A stretch of 64,000 nt of DNA from Streptomyces sp. ACA25 (GCF_028200735.1 NZ_JAQKPV010000001.1:761441-825440); one strand, 5' to 3'; positions 18,635 to 28,029 are shown, numbered from the stretch's first letter. A program made the numbers and translations. The notes: generated by a model not told the origin, from the sequence alone.

Positions 18635-18662
18635 GCGCACTGCCGGGCAGTCACTTGTCGAT
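18623..18662. terminator. 40-base inverted repeat spanning two convergent stop codons
   Basis: Arms 18623-18634 and 18651-18662 are perfectly complementary over 12 bases, and a 5-bp inner hairpin (18640-18650) lies between them. Each arm encodes the last three residues and stop of its gene, so both proteins end in I-D-K. It should terminate nuoD2 and the methyltransferase gene from either side. Confidence 0.8.
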
Positions 18663-19727
18663 CCCGCCGACGGCCGGCGGCGGGCCCTCCGCCCCGAGCG
18701 GAAGCGGGACACCCACCGGCTGCACCAGCCAGGTGAACCCGCCGAGCCCCGCCGGGTCCGTCAGCTCGGCCGCTTCCCCGGCCCGGCCGAGCGCACGCAC
18801 ATAGGCAGCCGGATCGCTCGAGGCGAGCGTCAGCGGCGGACGCCCGCCCCGCACCCCCAGCTCCCGCAGCGCCTCCCGCTGCGGGAGCAGCACCGCCCGC
18901 TCGCCGCCCGGCGCCGCCGCCGCGCAGGCGTCCAGCGCGACATGCCAGGTCAGGTCGCAGCTGCCGTCGGGCACCGGCCGCACCGCCCTGCCTTCCCGGT
19001 AGCCGGCGAGTGAGCCCCAGGGCGGACGGTTCCCGCGGCGGTGCGCGTAATCGACGGCCACCGCCAGGCCGCGGGCCACCCGGCCGGCCGCCCGAGCCCA
19101 CGCGGCATCCCGGGGCCGGCCGGGCTCCGCCCGCGAACCCGGCTCCGGGGACAGCGGCCACCAGCGCCGCAGCCACTCCGCGTCCTCCCGGCCGACCGGC
19201 GCCCCGAGCGACTCCCGGCCCGATCCGTCCACCGTGACGTACCGGGGCACCCCGGCCGCGTCCCGCTCCACCACATCCACCGGCACGTTGTCCAGCCACT
19301 CATTGGCGAACAGCAGGCCCACCACCCCGTCCGGCACCCGGTCCCGCCAGACGATCCGTGGATCGAGACCGCCGGGCCGTCCGGCCCGCTCCACCGCGCA
19401 CGGCCGCAACCGCGCGGTCACCCCGGGCGGCAGCGCGTCCAGCACCCCGTGCAGCAGCTCCCCGCGGCCCGCCCCCACGTCGATCAACGCCAGCTCCGCC
19501 GGCCGGCCGAGGGCCGCGTCGACCCGGAGCAGCAGCCTCGCCACCGCCTCGGCGAAGAGCGGGGAGACGTGCACGGCCGTACGGAAGTGCGCGGCGGGGG
19601 ACTCCCGCACGAAGAAGCCGCCGGGGCCGTACAGCGCACGCTCGGCGGCCGCCCGCCAGGTCGTCGCGGCGGTGCCCCCGCCGAAGTCCTCGGGGTGCAC
19701 AGGGTCGACAGGGTTCACGGGGGACAC
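18651..19727 (-). CDS. SAM-dependent methyltransferase, MidA/NDUFAF7 family
   Basis: The protein matches the MidA family, whose mitochondrial member NDUFAF7 symmetrically dimethylates an arginine of the complex I NDUFS2 subunit. The SAM-binding glycine loop is [13 protein letters not shown], and the family motif N-E-W-L-D-N-V-P-V is in [15 protein letters not shown]. The N-terminal [10 protein letters not shown] and [20 protein letters not shown] also fit. The start is uncertain: GTG 19784, 19727 and 19718 are all possible and none has a good ribosome site; 19727 is taken because homology begins soon after it. The convergent neighbour is a NuoD homologue with the substrate arginine, a pairing that points strongly to the target. 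Confidence 0.88.
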   Translation of the reverse strand: MSPVNPVDPVHPEDFGGGTAATTWRAAAERALYGPGGFFVRESPAAHFRTAVHVSPLFAEAVARLLLRVDAALGRPAELALIDVGAGRGELLHGVLDALPPGVTARLRPCAVERAGRPGGLDPRIVWRDRVPDGVVGLLFANEWLDNVPVDVVERDAAGVPRYVTVDGSGRESLGAPVGREDAEWLRRWWPLSPEPGSRAEPGRPRDAAWARAAGRVARGLAVAVDYAHRRGNRPPWGSLAGYREGRAVRPVPDGSCDLTWHVALDACAAAAPGGERAVLLPQREALRELGVRGGRPPLTLASSDPAAYVRALGRAGEAAELTDPAGLGGFTWLVQPVGVPLPLGAEGPPPAVGGIDK

Positions 19728-19864
19728 GGTACGGCGGTGGCCCGTCGGCGCCCCGCGGGGCAGGGCACCGCCTCCGACGTCCACCCTGAGGACTAGCCGG
19801 TGGTGATGTGTATCGCCCCAGCGGCTGACTCCCCCGAGCAGTGTCCCTGTTTACGCTGGGTGAC

Positions 19865-21094
19865 GTGAACAGGTTCTACGAATTCCTCCGCCGTCACCCG
19901 ACCTGGGTCGACGGCTTCTGGGGGTTCGTGCTCCTCGGCCCGGGGGCGATCTGGGTGATCGTCGAGGCGGGGGAGCGCCCGCGCCCGGGGCTCTGGGTGG
20001 CCGGAGCCGTGCTCACCGTGCTGGCGCTCACCCTCGTGGTCACCGTGCGCCGCAGGTGGCCGCGCCAGATGCTGCTGCTCTCCACCGCCGTCGGGCTGTT
20101 CCAGCTCCTGGCCGACGTGCCACCCAACCCGGGCAACCTCGCATTCCTGATCATCATCTACACCGTCGCCTCCCGCACCACGCGCTGGGCCTCCCGGTAC
20201 GCCCTGGCCGCAGCCCTGCTGGCACCGACCGTCGCCGCCGCCCGCTGGGCGGAGCAGACGCCGGGCGGCTCCCTGGCCGCCACCGTCCTCGACACCGTCC
20301 TGGTGACCGTCACCTTCCTGCTGGCCTGGGTCCTCGGCGACTCGCTGCGCACCCGGCGCGCCTACTACGCGGAGCTGGAGGAGCGCGCCGCCCGGCTGGA
20401 GCGGGAACGGGAAACCCGGTCCCGGATGGCGGTGGCCGCCGAACGTGCCCGGATAGCGCGAGAACTGCACGATGTCGTGGCCCACAACGTGTCCGTGATG
20501 GTGGTCCAGGCCGACGGTGCCGCCTACGTCCTCGACAGCGCCCCCGACCAGGCCCGGAACGCGCTGCACACGATCTCCGGAACCGGCCGCCAGGCGCTCG
20601 CCGAGATGCGGCGGCTGCTGGGTGTGCTGCGCACCGGGGAGACCCCGCCGGCCGGGACCGGCGCGTATGTCCCGCAGCCCGGAGTGGAGCAGCTCGCCGA
20701 GCTCATCGACCAGGCCCGCGACGCCGGGCTGCCCGTCGACTTCCGGATCGAGGGCACGCCCAGGCCGTTGCCCAGCGGCGTGGAGCTGACCGCCTACCGC
20801 ATCGTGCAGGAGGCCCTGACCAACACCCGCAAACACGGCGGACCGCAGGCCGGCGCGACGGTGCGGCTCGCGTACAGCGGTGACCTGCTGACCGTACGGG
20901 CGGAGGACGACGGGCGGGGGGCCGGGCGTGAGCTGTACGACGCACGGGGGGCCGACGGCCTGGGCCACGGCCTCATCGGCATGCGGGAGCGGGTCGGGAT
21001 GGTCGGCGGGGCACTGGAAGCCGGGCCCCGGCCGGGCGGCGGCTTCCGGATCAGTGCGACCCTGCCTCTGAACGGCGACAGATGCCCGAGCTGA
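19865..21094 (+). CDS. sensor histidine kinase, NarL/DesK type
   Basis: The 409-residue kinase has four to five transmembrane helices in its first 170 residues and a short linker coiled coil. The dimerisation/phosphoacceptor helix is RIARELHDVVAHNVSVMVVQ with phospho-accepting His202, typical of HisKA_3 kinases, followed by the HATPase N-box YRIVQEALTNTRKHG and G-box AEDDGRGAG. There is no large extracellular sensor domain, so it may sense the membrane or an intramembrane signal. The GTG at 19865 has TACGCT seven bases upstream, which fits a leaderless transcript and favours it over GTG 19841. The response regulator follows after 71 bases. Confidence 0.93.
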   Translation: MNRFYEFLRRHPTWVDGFWGFVLLGPGAIWVIVEAGERPRPGLWVAGAVLTVLALTLVVTVRRRWPRQMLLLSTAVGLFQLLADVPPNPGNLAFLIIIYTVASRTTRWASRYALAAALLAPTVAAARWAEQTPGGSLAATVLDTVLVTVTFLLAWVLGDSLRTRRAYYAELEERAARLERERETRSRMAVAAERARIARELHDVVAHNVSVMVVQADGAAYVLDSAPDQARNALHTISGTGRQALAEMRRLLGVLRTGETPPAGTGAYVPQPGVEQLAELIDQARDAGLPVDFRIEGTPRPLPSGVELTAYRIVQEALTNTRKHGGPQAGATVRLAYSGDLLTVRAEDDGRGAGRELYDARGADGLGHGLIGMRERVGMVGGALEAGPRPGGGFRISATLPLNGDRCPS

Positions 21095-21165
21095 ACCCGC
21101 TCCCCGCCCCCGGCGGCGGCCCGCACCGTCCGCCCCCCGTCCCCGTCCCAGGAGGAACCGCCGCC

Positions 21166-21840
21166 ATGCCGATCCGCGTCATGCTCGTCGACGACCAGGT
21201 GCTGCTGCGCACCGGCTTCAAGATGGTGCTCGCCGCCCAGCCGGACATGGAGGTCGTCGCCGAGGCCGGAGACGGCGCCGAGGCCCTGGAGGTCCTGCGT
21301 GCGCACACCGTCGACGTGGTGCTGATGGACGTCCGGATGCCCCGCCTCGACGGCGTCGAGGCGACCCGCCGGATCTGCCGGGAGGGACAGGGCGGTCCCG
21401 GGAATCCGAAGGTCCTCATCCTGACCACCTTCGATCTCGACGAGTACGCCTTCACCGGGCTCAAGGCCGGGGCGGCCGGCTTCCTGCTCAAGGACGTGCC
21501 GCCGGACGAGCTGCTGTCCGGGATCCGGTCCGTGTACAGCGGCGACGCCGTGGTGGCCCCTTCCACCACCCGCCGGCTGCTGAACCGCTTCGCCTCGATG
21601 CTCCCGGTGACCCGGGCGACGGACCACCCCGAGCTGGAGCAGCTCACCGACCGCGAGCACGAGGTCCTCACCCTCATCGCCCAGGGCCTGTCCAACGGCG
21701 AGATCGCCAGGAAGCTCTTCGTCTCGGAGGCGACGGTGAAGACCCACGTCGGCCGCATACTCGCCAAGCTGCACCTCCGTGACCGGGTGCAGGCGGTGGT
21801 GCTGGCCTACGAGACCGGGCTGGTGCAGGCCGGCGGGTAG
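21166..21840 (+). CDS. response regulator, NarL/LuxR family
   Basis: This 224-residue regulator has an N-terminal receiver domain (acidic pair in VMLVDDQVLLRTG, phosphoacceptor Asp55 in VVLMDVRMP, switch Thr in LILTTFDLDEYAF, Lys in FLLKDVPPDELL) and a C-terminal LuxR-type helix-turn-helix (LTDREHEVLTLIAQGLSNGE, EATVKTHVGRILAKL). AGGAGG lies about ten bases before ATG 21166. It is the partner of the kinase at 19865. The regulon cannot be read from this window; the next genes (DUF2520-panC cluster) start 145 bases further on with their own ribosome site. Confidence 0.95.
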   Translation: MPIRVMLVDDQVLLRTGFKMVLAAQPDMEVVAEAGDGAEALEVLRAHTVDVVLMDVRMPRLDGVEATRRICREGQGGPGNPKVLILTTFDLDEYAFTGLKAGAAGFLLKDVPPDELLSGIRSVYSGDAVVAPSTTRRLLNRFASMLPVTRATDHPELEQLTDREHEVLTLIAQGLSNGEIARKLFVSEATVKTHVGRILAKLHLRDRVQAVVLAYETGLVQAGG

Positions 21841-21985
21841 CCGGGAGGCCTTCGTGCGGGCAGGTGCGCCCGCCGCGCGGGCAGCCGGCCCACCCGGCAG
21901 GAGGCCCGGTCCCGGGCTCCGGCGGGGCGCGTAGCATGGCGAGGTACGTCCGGTACCGATCCCGCGGACTGGAACGGAAGGCCCT

Positions 21986-22978
21986 GTGAACGCACCGCAC
22001 CCCCCTGACACCCCGCCCCCCGCAACCTCCGGCCGGGCCGGGGACCGGCCTGCCCGGCTCACCGTCGGCGTCGTCGGCGCCGGCCGGGTCGGGCCCGCCC
22101 TGGCAGCCGCTCTCGCGCTCGCCGGCCACCGGCCGGTCGCCGCTTCCGGGGTCTCGGACACCTCCCGGCGCCGGGCCGCCACCATGCTGCCCGGGGTGCC
22201 GATGACCGAGCCCGCCGAAGTACTGGCCCGCGCCGACCTGGTGCTGCTCACGGTCCCCGACGACGCGCTGCCCGGTCTCGTCGCCGGGCTCGCCGGCACC
22301 GGGGCGGTCCGCCCCGGCCAGCTGCTGGCGCACACCTCCGGCCGGTACGGCACGGCGGTCCTCGACCCCGCGACCCGGGCCGGTGCCCTCCCGCTGGCCC
22401 TTCACCCGGCCATGACCTTCACCGGCACCCCGGTGGACGTGCAGCGGCTCGCGGGCTGCGCCTTCGGGGTGACCGCCCCGCCGGAGCTGCGACTGGCCGC
22501 AGAGGCCCTGGTCATCGAGATGGGCGGCGAGCCCGAATGGGTGGCGGAGGGTTCCCGCCCGCTCTACCACGCCGCCCTGGCACTGGGCGCCAACCACCTC
22601 GTCACCCTGGTCGCCCAGTCCATGGAGCTGCTGCGGTCCGCCGGGGTCTCGGCCCCCGACCGGATGCTCGGCCCGCTGCTCGGCGCCGCCCTGGACAACG
22701 CGCTCCGCTCGGGGGACGCCGCACTGACCGGGCCGGTCGCCCGGGGGGACGCCGGCACCGTCGCGGCCCACGTGGCGGAGCTGCGCGCGCACGCACCGCA
22801 GGCACTGGCCGGCTACGTGGCGATGGCCCGCACCACCGCCGACCGGGCCCTGGACCACGGGCTGCTGAAGCCGGAGCTGGCCGAGGAGCTGCTGGGTGTG
22901 CTGGCCGACGCAGCCACCGGCCCTCGCCCCGGTCCCGGTGACGGCCCCGCGGACGGCCCCGACGGGGGAGAGCGGTGA
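21986..22978 (+). CDS. Rossmann-like and DUF2520 domain oxidoreductase
   Basis: The 330-residue protein has an NAD(P)-binding Rossmann start ([20 protein letters not shown], about residue 27) and a C-terminal DUF2520 helical domain ([19 protein letters not shown]). The middle resembles 6-phosphogluconate dehydrogenase-like folds ([10 protein letters not shown]). GTG 21986 has GGAAGG upstream. It overlaps panC by four bases (GTGA). The family is also structurally close to ketopantoate reductase, and its location before panC suggests a pantothenate-related reduction, but that activity is inference. Confidence 0.85.
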   Translation: MNAPHPPDTPPPATSGRAGDRPARLTVGVVGAGRVGPALAAALALAGHRPVAASGVSDTSRRRAATMLPGVPMTEPAEVLARADLVLLTVPDDALPGLVAGLAGTGAVRPGQLLAHTSGRYGTAVLDPATRAGALPLALHPAMTFTGTPVDVQRLAGCAFGVTAPPELRLAAEALVIEMGGEPEWVAEGSRPLYHAALALGANHLVTLVAQSMELLRSAGVSAPDRMLGPLLGAALDNALRSGDAALTGPVARGDAGTVAAHVAELRAHAPQALAGYVAMARTTADRALDHGLLKPELAEELLGVLADAATGPRPGPGDGPADGPDGGER

Positions 22979-23880
22979 GCGCGCCCGTGGCGCACCGGGC
23001 GGCCGAGCTGCCCGGTGCGGGGGGACCCGGTTCCGTACGGGCCGTGGTGATGACGATGGGCGCCCTGCACGAAGGGCACGCCTCGCTGATCCGGGCCGCC
23101 CGGCAGCGCGTCGGTCCCCGGGGCCAGGTTGTCGTGACCGTCTTCGTCAACCCGCTGCAGTTCGGGGCGGGGGAGGACTTCGACCGGTATCCGCGCACGC
23201 TGTCCGAGGACGCGCGGCTCGCCGCGGAGGCCGGCGCCGACCTGGTGTTCGCCCCCGCGGGGAAGGAGATCTACCCCGCGGGCGAACCGGAGGTGCGGAT
23301 CAGTGCCGGGCCGGCCGGGGAGCGCCTGGAGGGCGTGCACCGCCCCGGCCACTTCGACGGCATGCTGACCGTGGTCGCCAAGCTGCTGCACCTCACCCGG
23401 CCGGATGTCGCGCTGTACGGGGAGAAGGACGCCCAGCAGCTCATGCTCATCCGCCGCATGGTCCGGGACCTCGACTTCCCGGTGGAGATCGCGGGCGTGC
23501 CCACGGTCCGCGAGGACGACGGGCTGGCCCGCTCCAGCCGCAACCGCTACCTCTCCGCGTCCGCCCGGCGGACGGCACTCGGGCTGTTCCGCGCGCTGTC
23601 CGCGGCCCGCGCCGTCACCCGCTCCGGCCCCGTGTCCGGCGGCATGTCGGGTTCCGCGGCGGGCCCCGCCGCTGCCCGCGCCGCCGCCCAGGAGGTCCTG
23701 GACGGCGCGGCCTCGCACGACCCCCCGCTGCTCCTCGACTATCTGGCGCTGGTCGACCCGGCCGACTTCCGTGACGTCCCCGGGGACCACACCGGCGAAG
23801 CACTGCTGGCCGTGGCCGCCCGCGTCGACGGCACCCGCCTCATCGACAACGTCCGCCTGCACTTCGGAGCGTCCTCGTGA
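22975..23880 (+). CDS. panC: pantothenate synthetase
   Basis: PanC joins pantoate and beta-alanine with ATP to make pantothenate. Motifs of the adenylate-forming Rossmann fold are present: [18 protein letters not shown] with the HEGH nucleotide site, [34 protein letters not shown], and the KMSKS-like region in [10 protein letters not shown]. The C-terminal domain includes a Gly/Ser/Ala-rich insertion (about residues 215-235). At 301 residues it is close to normal length. Start GTG overlaps the DUF2520 gene stop and its own stop overlaps nadB, so the cluster is translationally coupled. The gene product feeds CoaX, encoded 3 kb downstream in the same unit. Confidence 0.96.
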   Translation: MSAPVAHRAAELPGAGGPGSVRAVVMTMGALHEGHASLIRAARQRVGPRGQVVVTVFVNPLQFGAGEDFDRYPRTLSEDARLAAEAGADLVFAPAGKEIYPAGEPEVRISAGPAGERLEGVHRPGHFDGMLTVVAKLLHLTRPDVALYGEKDAQQLMLIRRMVRDLDFPVEIAGVPTVREDDGLARSSRNRYLSASARRTALGLFRALSAARAVTRSGPVSGGMSGSAAGPAAARAAAQEVLDGAASHDPPLLLDYLALVDPADFRDVPGDHTGEALLAVAARVDGTRLIDNVRLHFGASS

Positions 23881-25589
23881 CCGGCTCTCCCGGCGCGCCC
23901 GCGCTGCCGTGTTCCCTGCTCGCCCCGCCCCCCAGCTGGGCGATCGACGCCGATGTGGTGGTCGTGGGGTCGGGCGTGGCGGGCCTCACCGTCGCCCTGA
24001 ACTGTGCCGCCGACGGGCAGCGGACGGTCATGGTGACCAAGGCGCAGCTCGACGACGGCTCGACCCGCTGGGCCCAGGGCGGGATAGCCGCGGCGCTCGG
24101 CGACGGCGACACCCCCGGGCAGCACAGCGCTGACACCCTGGTCGCGGGCGCCGGGCTGTGCGACGAGGAGGCCGTCCGGACGCTGGTCACCGAGGGCCCC
24201 GCGGCGGTGCGGCGGCTGATCGCCAGCGGCGCGAGGTTCGACACCTCGGCGACCGGCGAGATCGAGCTGACCAGGGAGGGCGGCCACCATCGCCGCCGGA
24301 TCGCGCACGCCGGCGGCGACGCGACCGGGGCCGAGATCTCCCGGGCGCTGGTGGAAGCCGTCCAGGCGGCCGGGATCGAGACCATCGAGAATGCCCTGGC
24401 CCTGGACCTCCTCAAGGACGCGGAAGGCCGCACCGCCGGCGTCACCCTGCACGTCATGGGCGAGGGCCAGCACGACGGCGTCGGAGCGGTGCACGCCCCC
24501 GCCGTGGTCCTCGCCACCGGCGGCATCGGCCAGATCTTCTCGGCCACCACCAACCCGGCCGTCTCCACGGGGGACGGCGTGGCCCTCGCGCTGCGGGCCG
24601 GCGCCGAGGTGTCCGACCTGGAGTTCGTGCAGTTCCACCCGACGGTGCTGTACCTGGGTGCCGGAGCGGAGGGACAGCAGCCGCTGATCTCCGAGGCGGT
24701 GCGCGGCGAGGGCGCCCACCTGGTGGACGCCGACGGTGTCCGCTTCATGACCGGGCAGCACGAGCTGGGCGAGCTGGCACCGCGCGACATCGTTGCCAAG
24801 GGCATCATGCGCCGGATGCGGGAGCAGAACACCGCGCACATGTACCTGGACGGGCGCCACTTCGGTGCGGCGATGTGGGAGCACCGTTTCCCCACCATCC
24901 TGGAGGCATGCCGCTCGCACGGCATCGACCCGGTGACGGAGCCGGTCCCCGTCTCGCCCGCCGCGCACTACGCCTCCGGCGGCATCCGCACCGATCTGCA
25001 CGGCCGCACCACGGTCCCGGGCCTCTACGCCTGCGGCGAGGCGGCCTGCACCGGGGTGCACGGCGCCAACCGGCTGGCCTCCAACTCGCTGCTGGAAGGG
25101 CTGGTGTTCGCCGAGCGCATCGCCCGGGCCGCCCGCCGGGACGGCGCGCCGTCCCGGGCAGCCCGGCCGGTCCCCGTGCCGCCGCCCGCGCTGCCGCCCC
25201 CGCCACTGCCGGCCCCCGAGGCCCGGCGTGAGATCCAGCGCATCATGACCCGGGGCGCCGGGGTGCTGCGCTCCGGGGAAAGCCTGGCCCGGGCGGCCGG
25301 GGAGCTGGAAGCCCTGACCCCGGCCAAGCCAGCCGAGCCGGGAACGGACGCCTGGGAGACGGCCAACCTGCACCTGGTCGCCCGGGTGCTGGTGGCCGCC
25401 GCACGGCACCGTACCGAAACCCGGGGCTGCCACTGGCGTGAGGACCACCCCGAGCGGGACGATGCCGTCTGGCGGCGTCACCTGATCGTCGGCCTGCGCC
25501 CCTCCGGCGCGGGCCCCGCCCTCGACATCCGCACGACCGACTCGACCGCGTTCCCCCCGATCCACGCGGTCGCCCCCGAGGAGACCTGA
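23877..25589 (+). CDS. nadB: L-aspartate oxidase
   Basis: NadB is an FAD enzyme that oxidises aspartate to iminoaspartate, the first step of de novo NAD synthesis. The FAD-binding dinucleotide fold is [15 protein letters not shown] (about residue 24), followed by [13 protein letters not shown], the [14 protein letters not shown] active-site stretch and the second FAD segment [20 protein letters not shown]. The 570-residue length is typical. It overlaps panC (GTGA) and its stop is immediately followed by nadC. The partner quinolinate synthase NadA, an iron-sulfur enzyme, is not in the window and must be elsewhere. Confidence 0.96.
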   Translation: MTGSPGAPALPCSLLAPPPSWAIDADVVVVGSGVAGLTVALNCAADGQRTVMVTKAQLDDGSTRWAQGGIAAALGDGDTPGQHSADTLVAGAGLCDEEAVRTLVTEGPAAVRRLIASGARFDTSATGEIELTREGGHHRRRIAHAGGDATGAEISRALVEAVQAAGIETIENALALDLLKDAEGRTAGVTLHVMGEGQHDGVGAVHAPAVVLATGGIGQIFSATTNPAVSTGDGVALALRAGAEVSDLEFVQFHPTVLYLGAGAEGQQPLISEAVRGEGAHLVDADGVRFMTGQHELGELAPRDIVAKGIMRRMREQNTAHMYLDGRHFGAAMWEHRFPTILEACRSHGIDPVTEPVPVSPAAHYASGGIRTDLHGRTTVPGLYACGEAACTGVHGANRLASNSLLEGLVFAERIARAARRDGAPSRAARPVPVPPPALPPPPLPAPEARREIQRIMTRGAGVLRSGESLARAAGELEALTPAKPAEPGTDAWETANLHLVARVLVAAARHRTETRGCHWREDHPERDDAVWRRHLIVGLRPSGAGPALDIRTTDSTAFPPIHAVAPEET

Positions 25590-26699
25590 GTGAGTACCGC
25601 CCGCCCCGAGACGCCCCGACCCGAGCCGGTGGAGATCAGTCTGCTGCCGATCGGTGTCCGTCCCGGCGACGCCGCGCAGCAGGACGGCGGCTGCGGCGAC
25701 GCCTGCGGCTGCGGCGCCGGTGACGCCGACGATTTCGCTTTCGACCCGCTGGAGTGCGGCCTCGATCCGGAGCTGGCCGAGCTGCTGGCCGCCGCCGGGC
25801 TGGACCCGGTGCAGGTCGAGGACATCGCCCACCTGGCGATCGAGGAAGACCTCGACCAGGGGGTGGACGTCACCACGGTGGCCACCGTCCCCGAGGAGGC
25901 GGTGGCCACCGCTGACCTGACCGCCCGGGAGGCGGGCACCGTCGCCGGCCTGCGGGTCGCCGAGGCGGTGCTCTCGGTGGTCTGCACCGAGGAGTTCGAG
26001 GTCGAGCGGCACGTCGCCGACGGTGACCGGGTGGTCGCCGGCCAGGTGCTCCTGACAGTCACCGCCCGCACCCGCGACCTGCTCACCGGTGAGCGCAGCG
26101 CGCTCAACCTGCTCGGCCGGCTGTCCGGTATCGCCACCGCCACCCGGGCCTGGGCGGACGCGCTGGAGGGCACCGGGGCGAAGGTCCGCGACACCCGCAA
26201 GACGACCCCCGGCCTGCGCGCCCTGGAAAAGTTCGCGGTCCGCTGCGGGGGCGGCGTCAACCACCGGATGTCGCTGTCGGACGCCGCGCTGATCAAGGAC
26301 AACCACGTGCTCGCGGCCGGCGGGGTCGCCGAGGCGTTCACCGCGGTCCGCACCGCCCTGGAGGAAGCCGGCAGCGCCGGTACGCCCATCGAGGTGGAGG
26401 TGGACCGGCTCGACCAGATCGAGCCGGTGCTCGCCCTCGGGGCGGATCTGCTCCTGCTGGACAACTTCACCCCGGAGGAGACCCGGCAGGCGGTGGAGCT
26501 CGTTGCCGGCCGGGCCACCCTGGAGTCCTCCGGCCGGCTGACCCTCGGCAACGCCCGCGCTTACGCCGGGACGGGCGTCGACTACCTGGCGGTCGGCGGG
26601 CTCACCCACTCCGCCCCGGTCCTCGACATCGGCCTGGACCTCCGGGCCGGCCCGGAGGCGGAGCCCCTGTCCGCGCGGGACGCAGGGGAAGGTGCCTGA
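25590..26699 (+). CDS. nadC: nicotinate-nucleotide pyrophosphorylase (carboxylating) with a cysteine-rich N-terminal extension
   Basis: NadC converts quinolinate and PRPP to nicotinate mononucleotide. Catalytic elements are present: LTGERSALNLLGRLSGIATA, DTRKTTPGLRALEKFAV, HRMSLSDAALIKDNH and VEVDRLDQ. The protein is 369 residues against about 280 for the family, because about 60-70 residues precede the catalytic domain. This extension has Cys35, Cys39, Cys41 and Cys56 in a Gly/Asp-rich context, which could bind a metal or form disulfides. It starts directly after the nadB stop and overlaps coaX by one base (TGATG). Function of the extension is unknown. Confidence 0.95.
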   Translation: MSTARPETPRPEPVEISLLPIGVRPGDAAQQDGGCGDACGCGAGDADDFAFDPLECGLDPELAELLAAAGLDPVQVEDIAHLAIEEDLDQGVDVTTVATVPEEAVATADLTAREAGTVAGLRVAEAVLSVVCTEEFEVERHVADGDRVVAGQVLLTVTARTRDLLTGERSALNLLGRLSGIATATRAWADALEGTGAKVRDTRKTTPGLRALEKFAVRCGGGVNHRMSLSDAALIKDNHVLAAGGVAEAFTAVRTALEEAGSAGTPIEVEVDRLDQIEPVLALGADLLLLDNFTPEETRQAVELVAGRATLESSGRLTLGNARAYAGTGVDYLAVGGLTHSAPVLDIGLDLRAGPEAEPLSARDAGEGA

Positions 26700-27496
26700 T
26701 GCTGCTCACCATCGATGTCGGCAACACGCACACGGTCCTGGGGCTCTTCGACGGTGAGGACATCGTCGAGCACTGGCGGATCTCCACCGATGCCCGCCGC
26801 ACCGCGGACGAGCTGGCCGTGCTGCTGCAGGGCCTGATGGGCACGCACCCGCTGCTCGGTGACGAGCTGGGGGACGGGGTGGACGGAATCGCCATCTGCT
26901 CCACCGTGCCCTCCGTACTGCACGAGCTGCGCGAGGTGACCCGCCGCTACTACGGCGACATCCCCGCGGTCCTGGTCGAGCCGGGTGTGAAGACCGGGGT
27001 GCCGATCATGACGGACAACCCCAAGGAGGTCGGGGCGGACCGCGTCATCAACGCAGCCGCGGCGATCGAGCTGTACGGCGGCCCGTGCATCGTTGTCGAC
27101 TTCGGAACGGCCACCACGTACGACGCCGTCACCGGGCGGGGCGAGTACGCGGGCGGGGCGATCGCTCCCGGCATCGAGATCTCGGTGGAGGCGCTGGGGC
27201 TGCGCGGCGCGCAGCTGCGGAAGGTTGAGCTGGCCCGCCCGCGGCAGGTGATCGGGAAGAACACCGTGGAGTCGATGCAGTCCGGCATCCTGTACGGCTT
27301 CGCCGGGCAGGTGGACGGCGTGGTGGGCCGGATGGCCCGGGAGCTCGCGGACGATCCGGGCACGGTGACCGTCATCGCCACCGGGGGCCTGGCGCCGATG
27401 ATGCTGGGCGAGGCTTCGGCGATCGACGAGCACGAGCCCTGGCTGACCCTGATCGGTCTGCGGCTGGTCTACGAGAGGAACATCGGCCGCTCCTGA
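26699..27496 (+). CDS. coaX: type III pantothenate kinase
   Basis: CoaX phosphorylates pantothenate, the first committed step of CoA synthesis, without inhibition by CoA. The ASKHA-fold phosphate loop is IDVGNTHTVLGLF at the N-terminus, with GADRVINAAAA, CIVVDFGTATTYDAV and GAIAPGIEISVEAL following in order. The protein is 265 residues, the family length. Its start overlaps the nadC stop (TGATG), so it is the last gene of DUF2520-panC-nadB-nadC-coaX, which couples pantothenate, NAD and CoA precursor supply. Confidence 0.95.
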   Translation: MLLTIDVGNTHTVLGLFDGEDIVEHWRISTDARRTADELAVLLQGLMGTHPLLGDELGDGVDGIAICSTVPSVLHELREVTRRYYGDIPAVLVEPGVKTGVPIMTDNPKEVGADRVINAAAAIELYGGPCIVVDFGTATTYDAVTGRGEYAGGAIAPGIEISVEALGLRGAQLRKVELARPRQVIGKNTVESMQSGILYGFAGQVDGVVGRMARELADDPGTVTVIATGGLAPMMLGEASAIDEHEPWLTLIGLRLVYERNIGRS

Positions 27497-27574
27497 GCCC
27501 GGGTTCTGCGCGGCAGCCACGCCGACCGGCCGAGAACTCGTGCGATTTGTCCGTTTAATGGCTAATCTCGGTCT

Positions 27575-27772
27575 ATGCGTACGTCAGATGGCACCAACGG
27601 TGACGAGGGCGACCGGGACGGTGAGCGCGAGCGCCGCGAGGACCCGGCGAAGCCGCCGAAGCCCGCGCGGCCCATGCCGACCCCGGCGGAGGTCTTTCCG
27701 CCGGGGCGCAAGCGGCCGTCCGCCGATCCGCGGCCGGAGGCACCGGATCCGCCGGGGTCCGGGGACGAGTAG
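27575..27772 (+). CDS. small proline- and charge-rich protein, unknown
   Basis: The 65-residue frame encodes an acidic/basic N-terminal half (GDEGDRDGERERRED) and a Pro-rich second half (KPPKPARPMPTPAEVFPP); it is likely disordered. There is no ribosome site, but TAATCT (27563-27568) lies exactly six bases before the ATG, the geometry of a leaderless gene, and this is the main reason to call it. No family is recognised. It could be a spurious frame. Confidence 0.5.
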   Translation: MRTSDGTNGDEGDRDGERERREDPAKPPKPARPMPTPAEVFPPGRKRPSADPRPEAPDPPGSGDE

Positions 27773-27834
27773 GTCGGTACTCTGGTGGGTGCCTGCTGCC
27801 TGAGCACGCACGCGCACCAAGGAGAACGGAAGTC

Positions 27835-27993
27835 ATGGACTACCTCGCCGCACTCTTCCCGCCGACGGTGATGGCGGTGGCTTTCACCTGGCTGATCGTG
27901 ACCATCGTGAAATCGCAGGGCGGGGCGAACAAGTACAAGGAGGACGAGGCCGCCGAGGCGATGGCCCGTGCGGAGCAGTCCGAGGCGAAGTAG
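27835..27993 (+). CDS. small single-pass membrane protein (52 residues)
   Basis: The product starts MDYLAALFPPTVMAVAFTWL, a single transmembrane helix of about 20 residues, followed by a short, charged cytoplasmic tail with Lys, Glu and Asp (GANKYKEDEAAEAMARAEQ). AAGGAG lies ten bases before the ATG, and a clean stop and hairpin follow. The overall design resembles small conserved streptomycete membrane proteins. No function can be assigned. It lies upstream of the BlaI-type regulator but is separated from it by a terminator. Confidence 0.75.
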   Translation: MDYLAALFPPTVMAVAFTWLIVTIVKSQGGANKYKEDEAAEAMARAEQSEAK

Positions 27994-28008
27994 CGCCCCC
28001 TTCCTTCT

Positions 28009-28029
28009 GCCCCGGCCGCCGGCCGGGGC
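28009..28029 (+). terminator. hairpin after the 52-residue membrane protein gene
   Basis: A perfect 9-bp G/C stem (28009-28017 with 28021-28029) and 3-base loop begins 15 bases after the stop codon. The rest of the gap up to 28257 shows no other feature. Confidence 0.65.
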
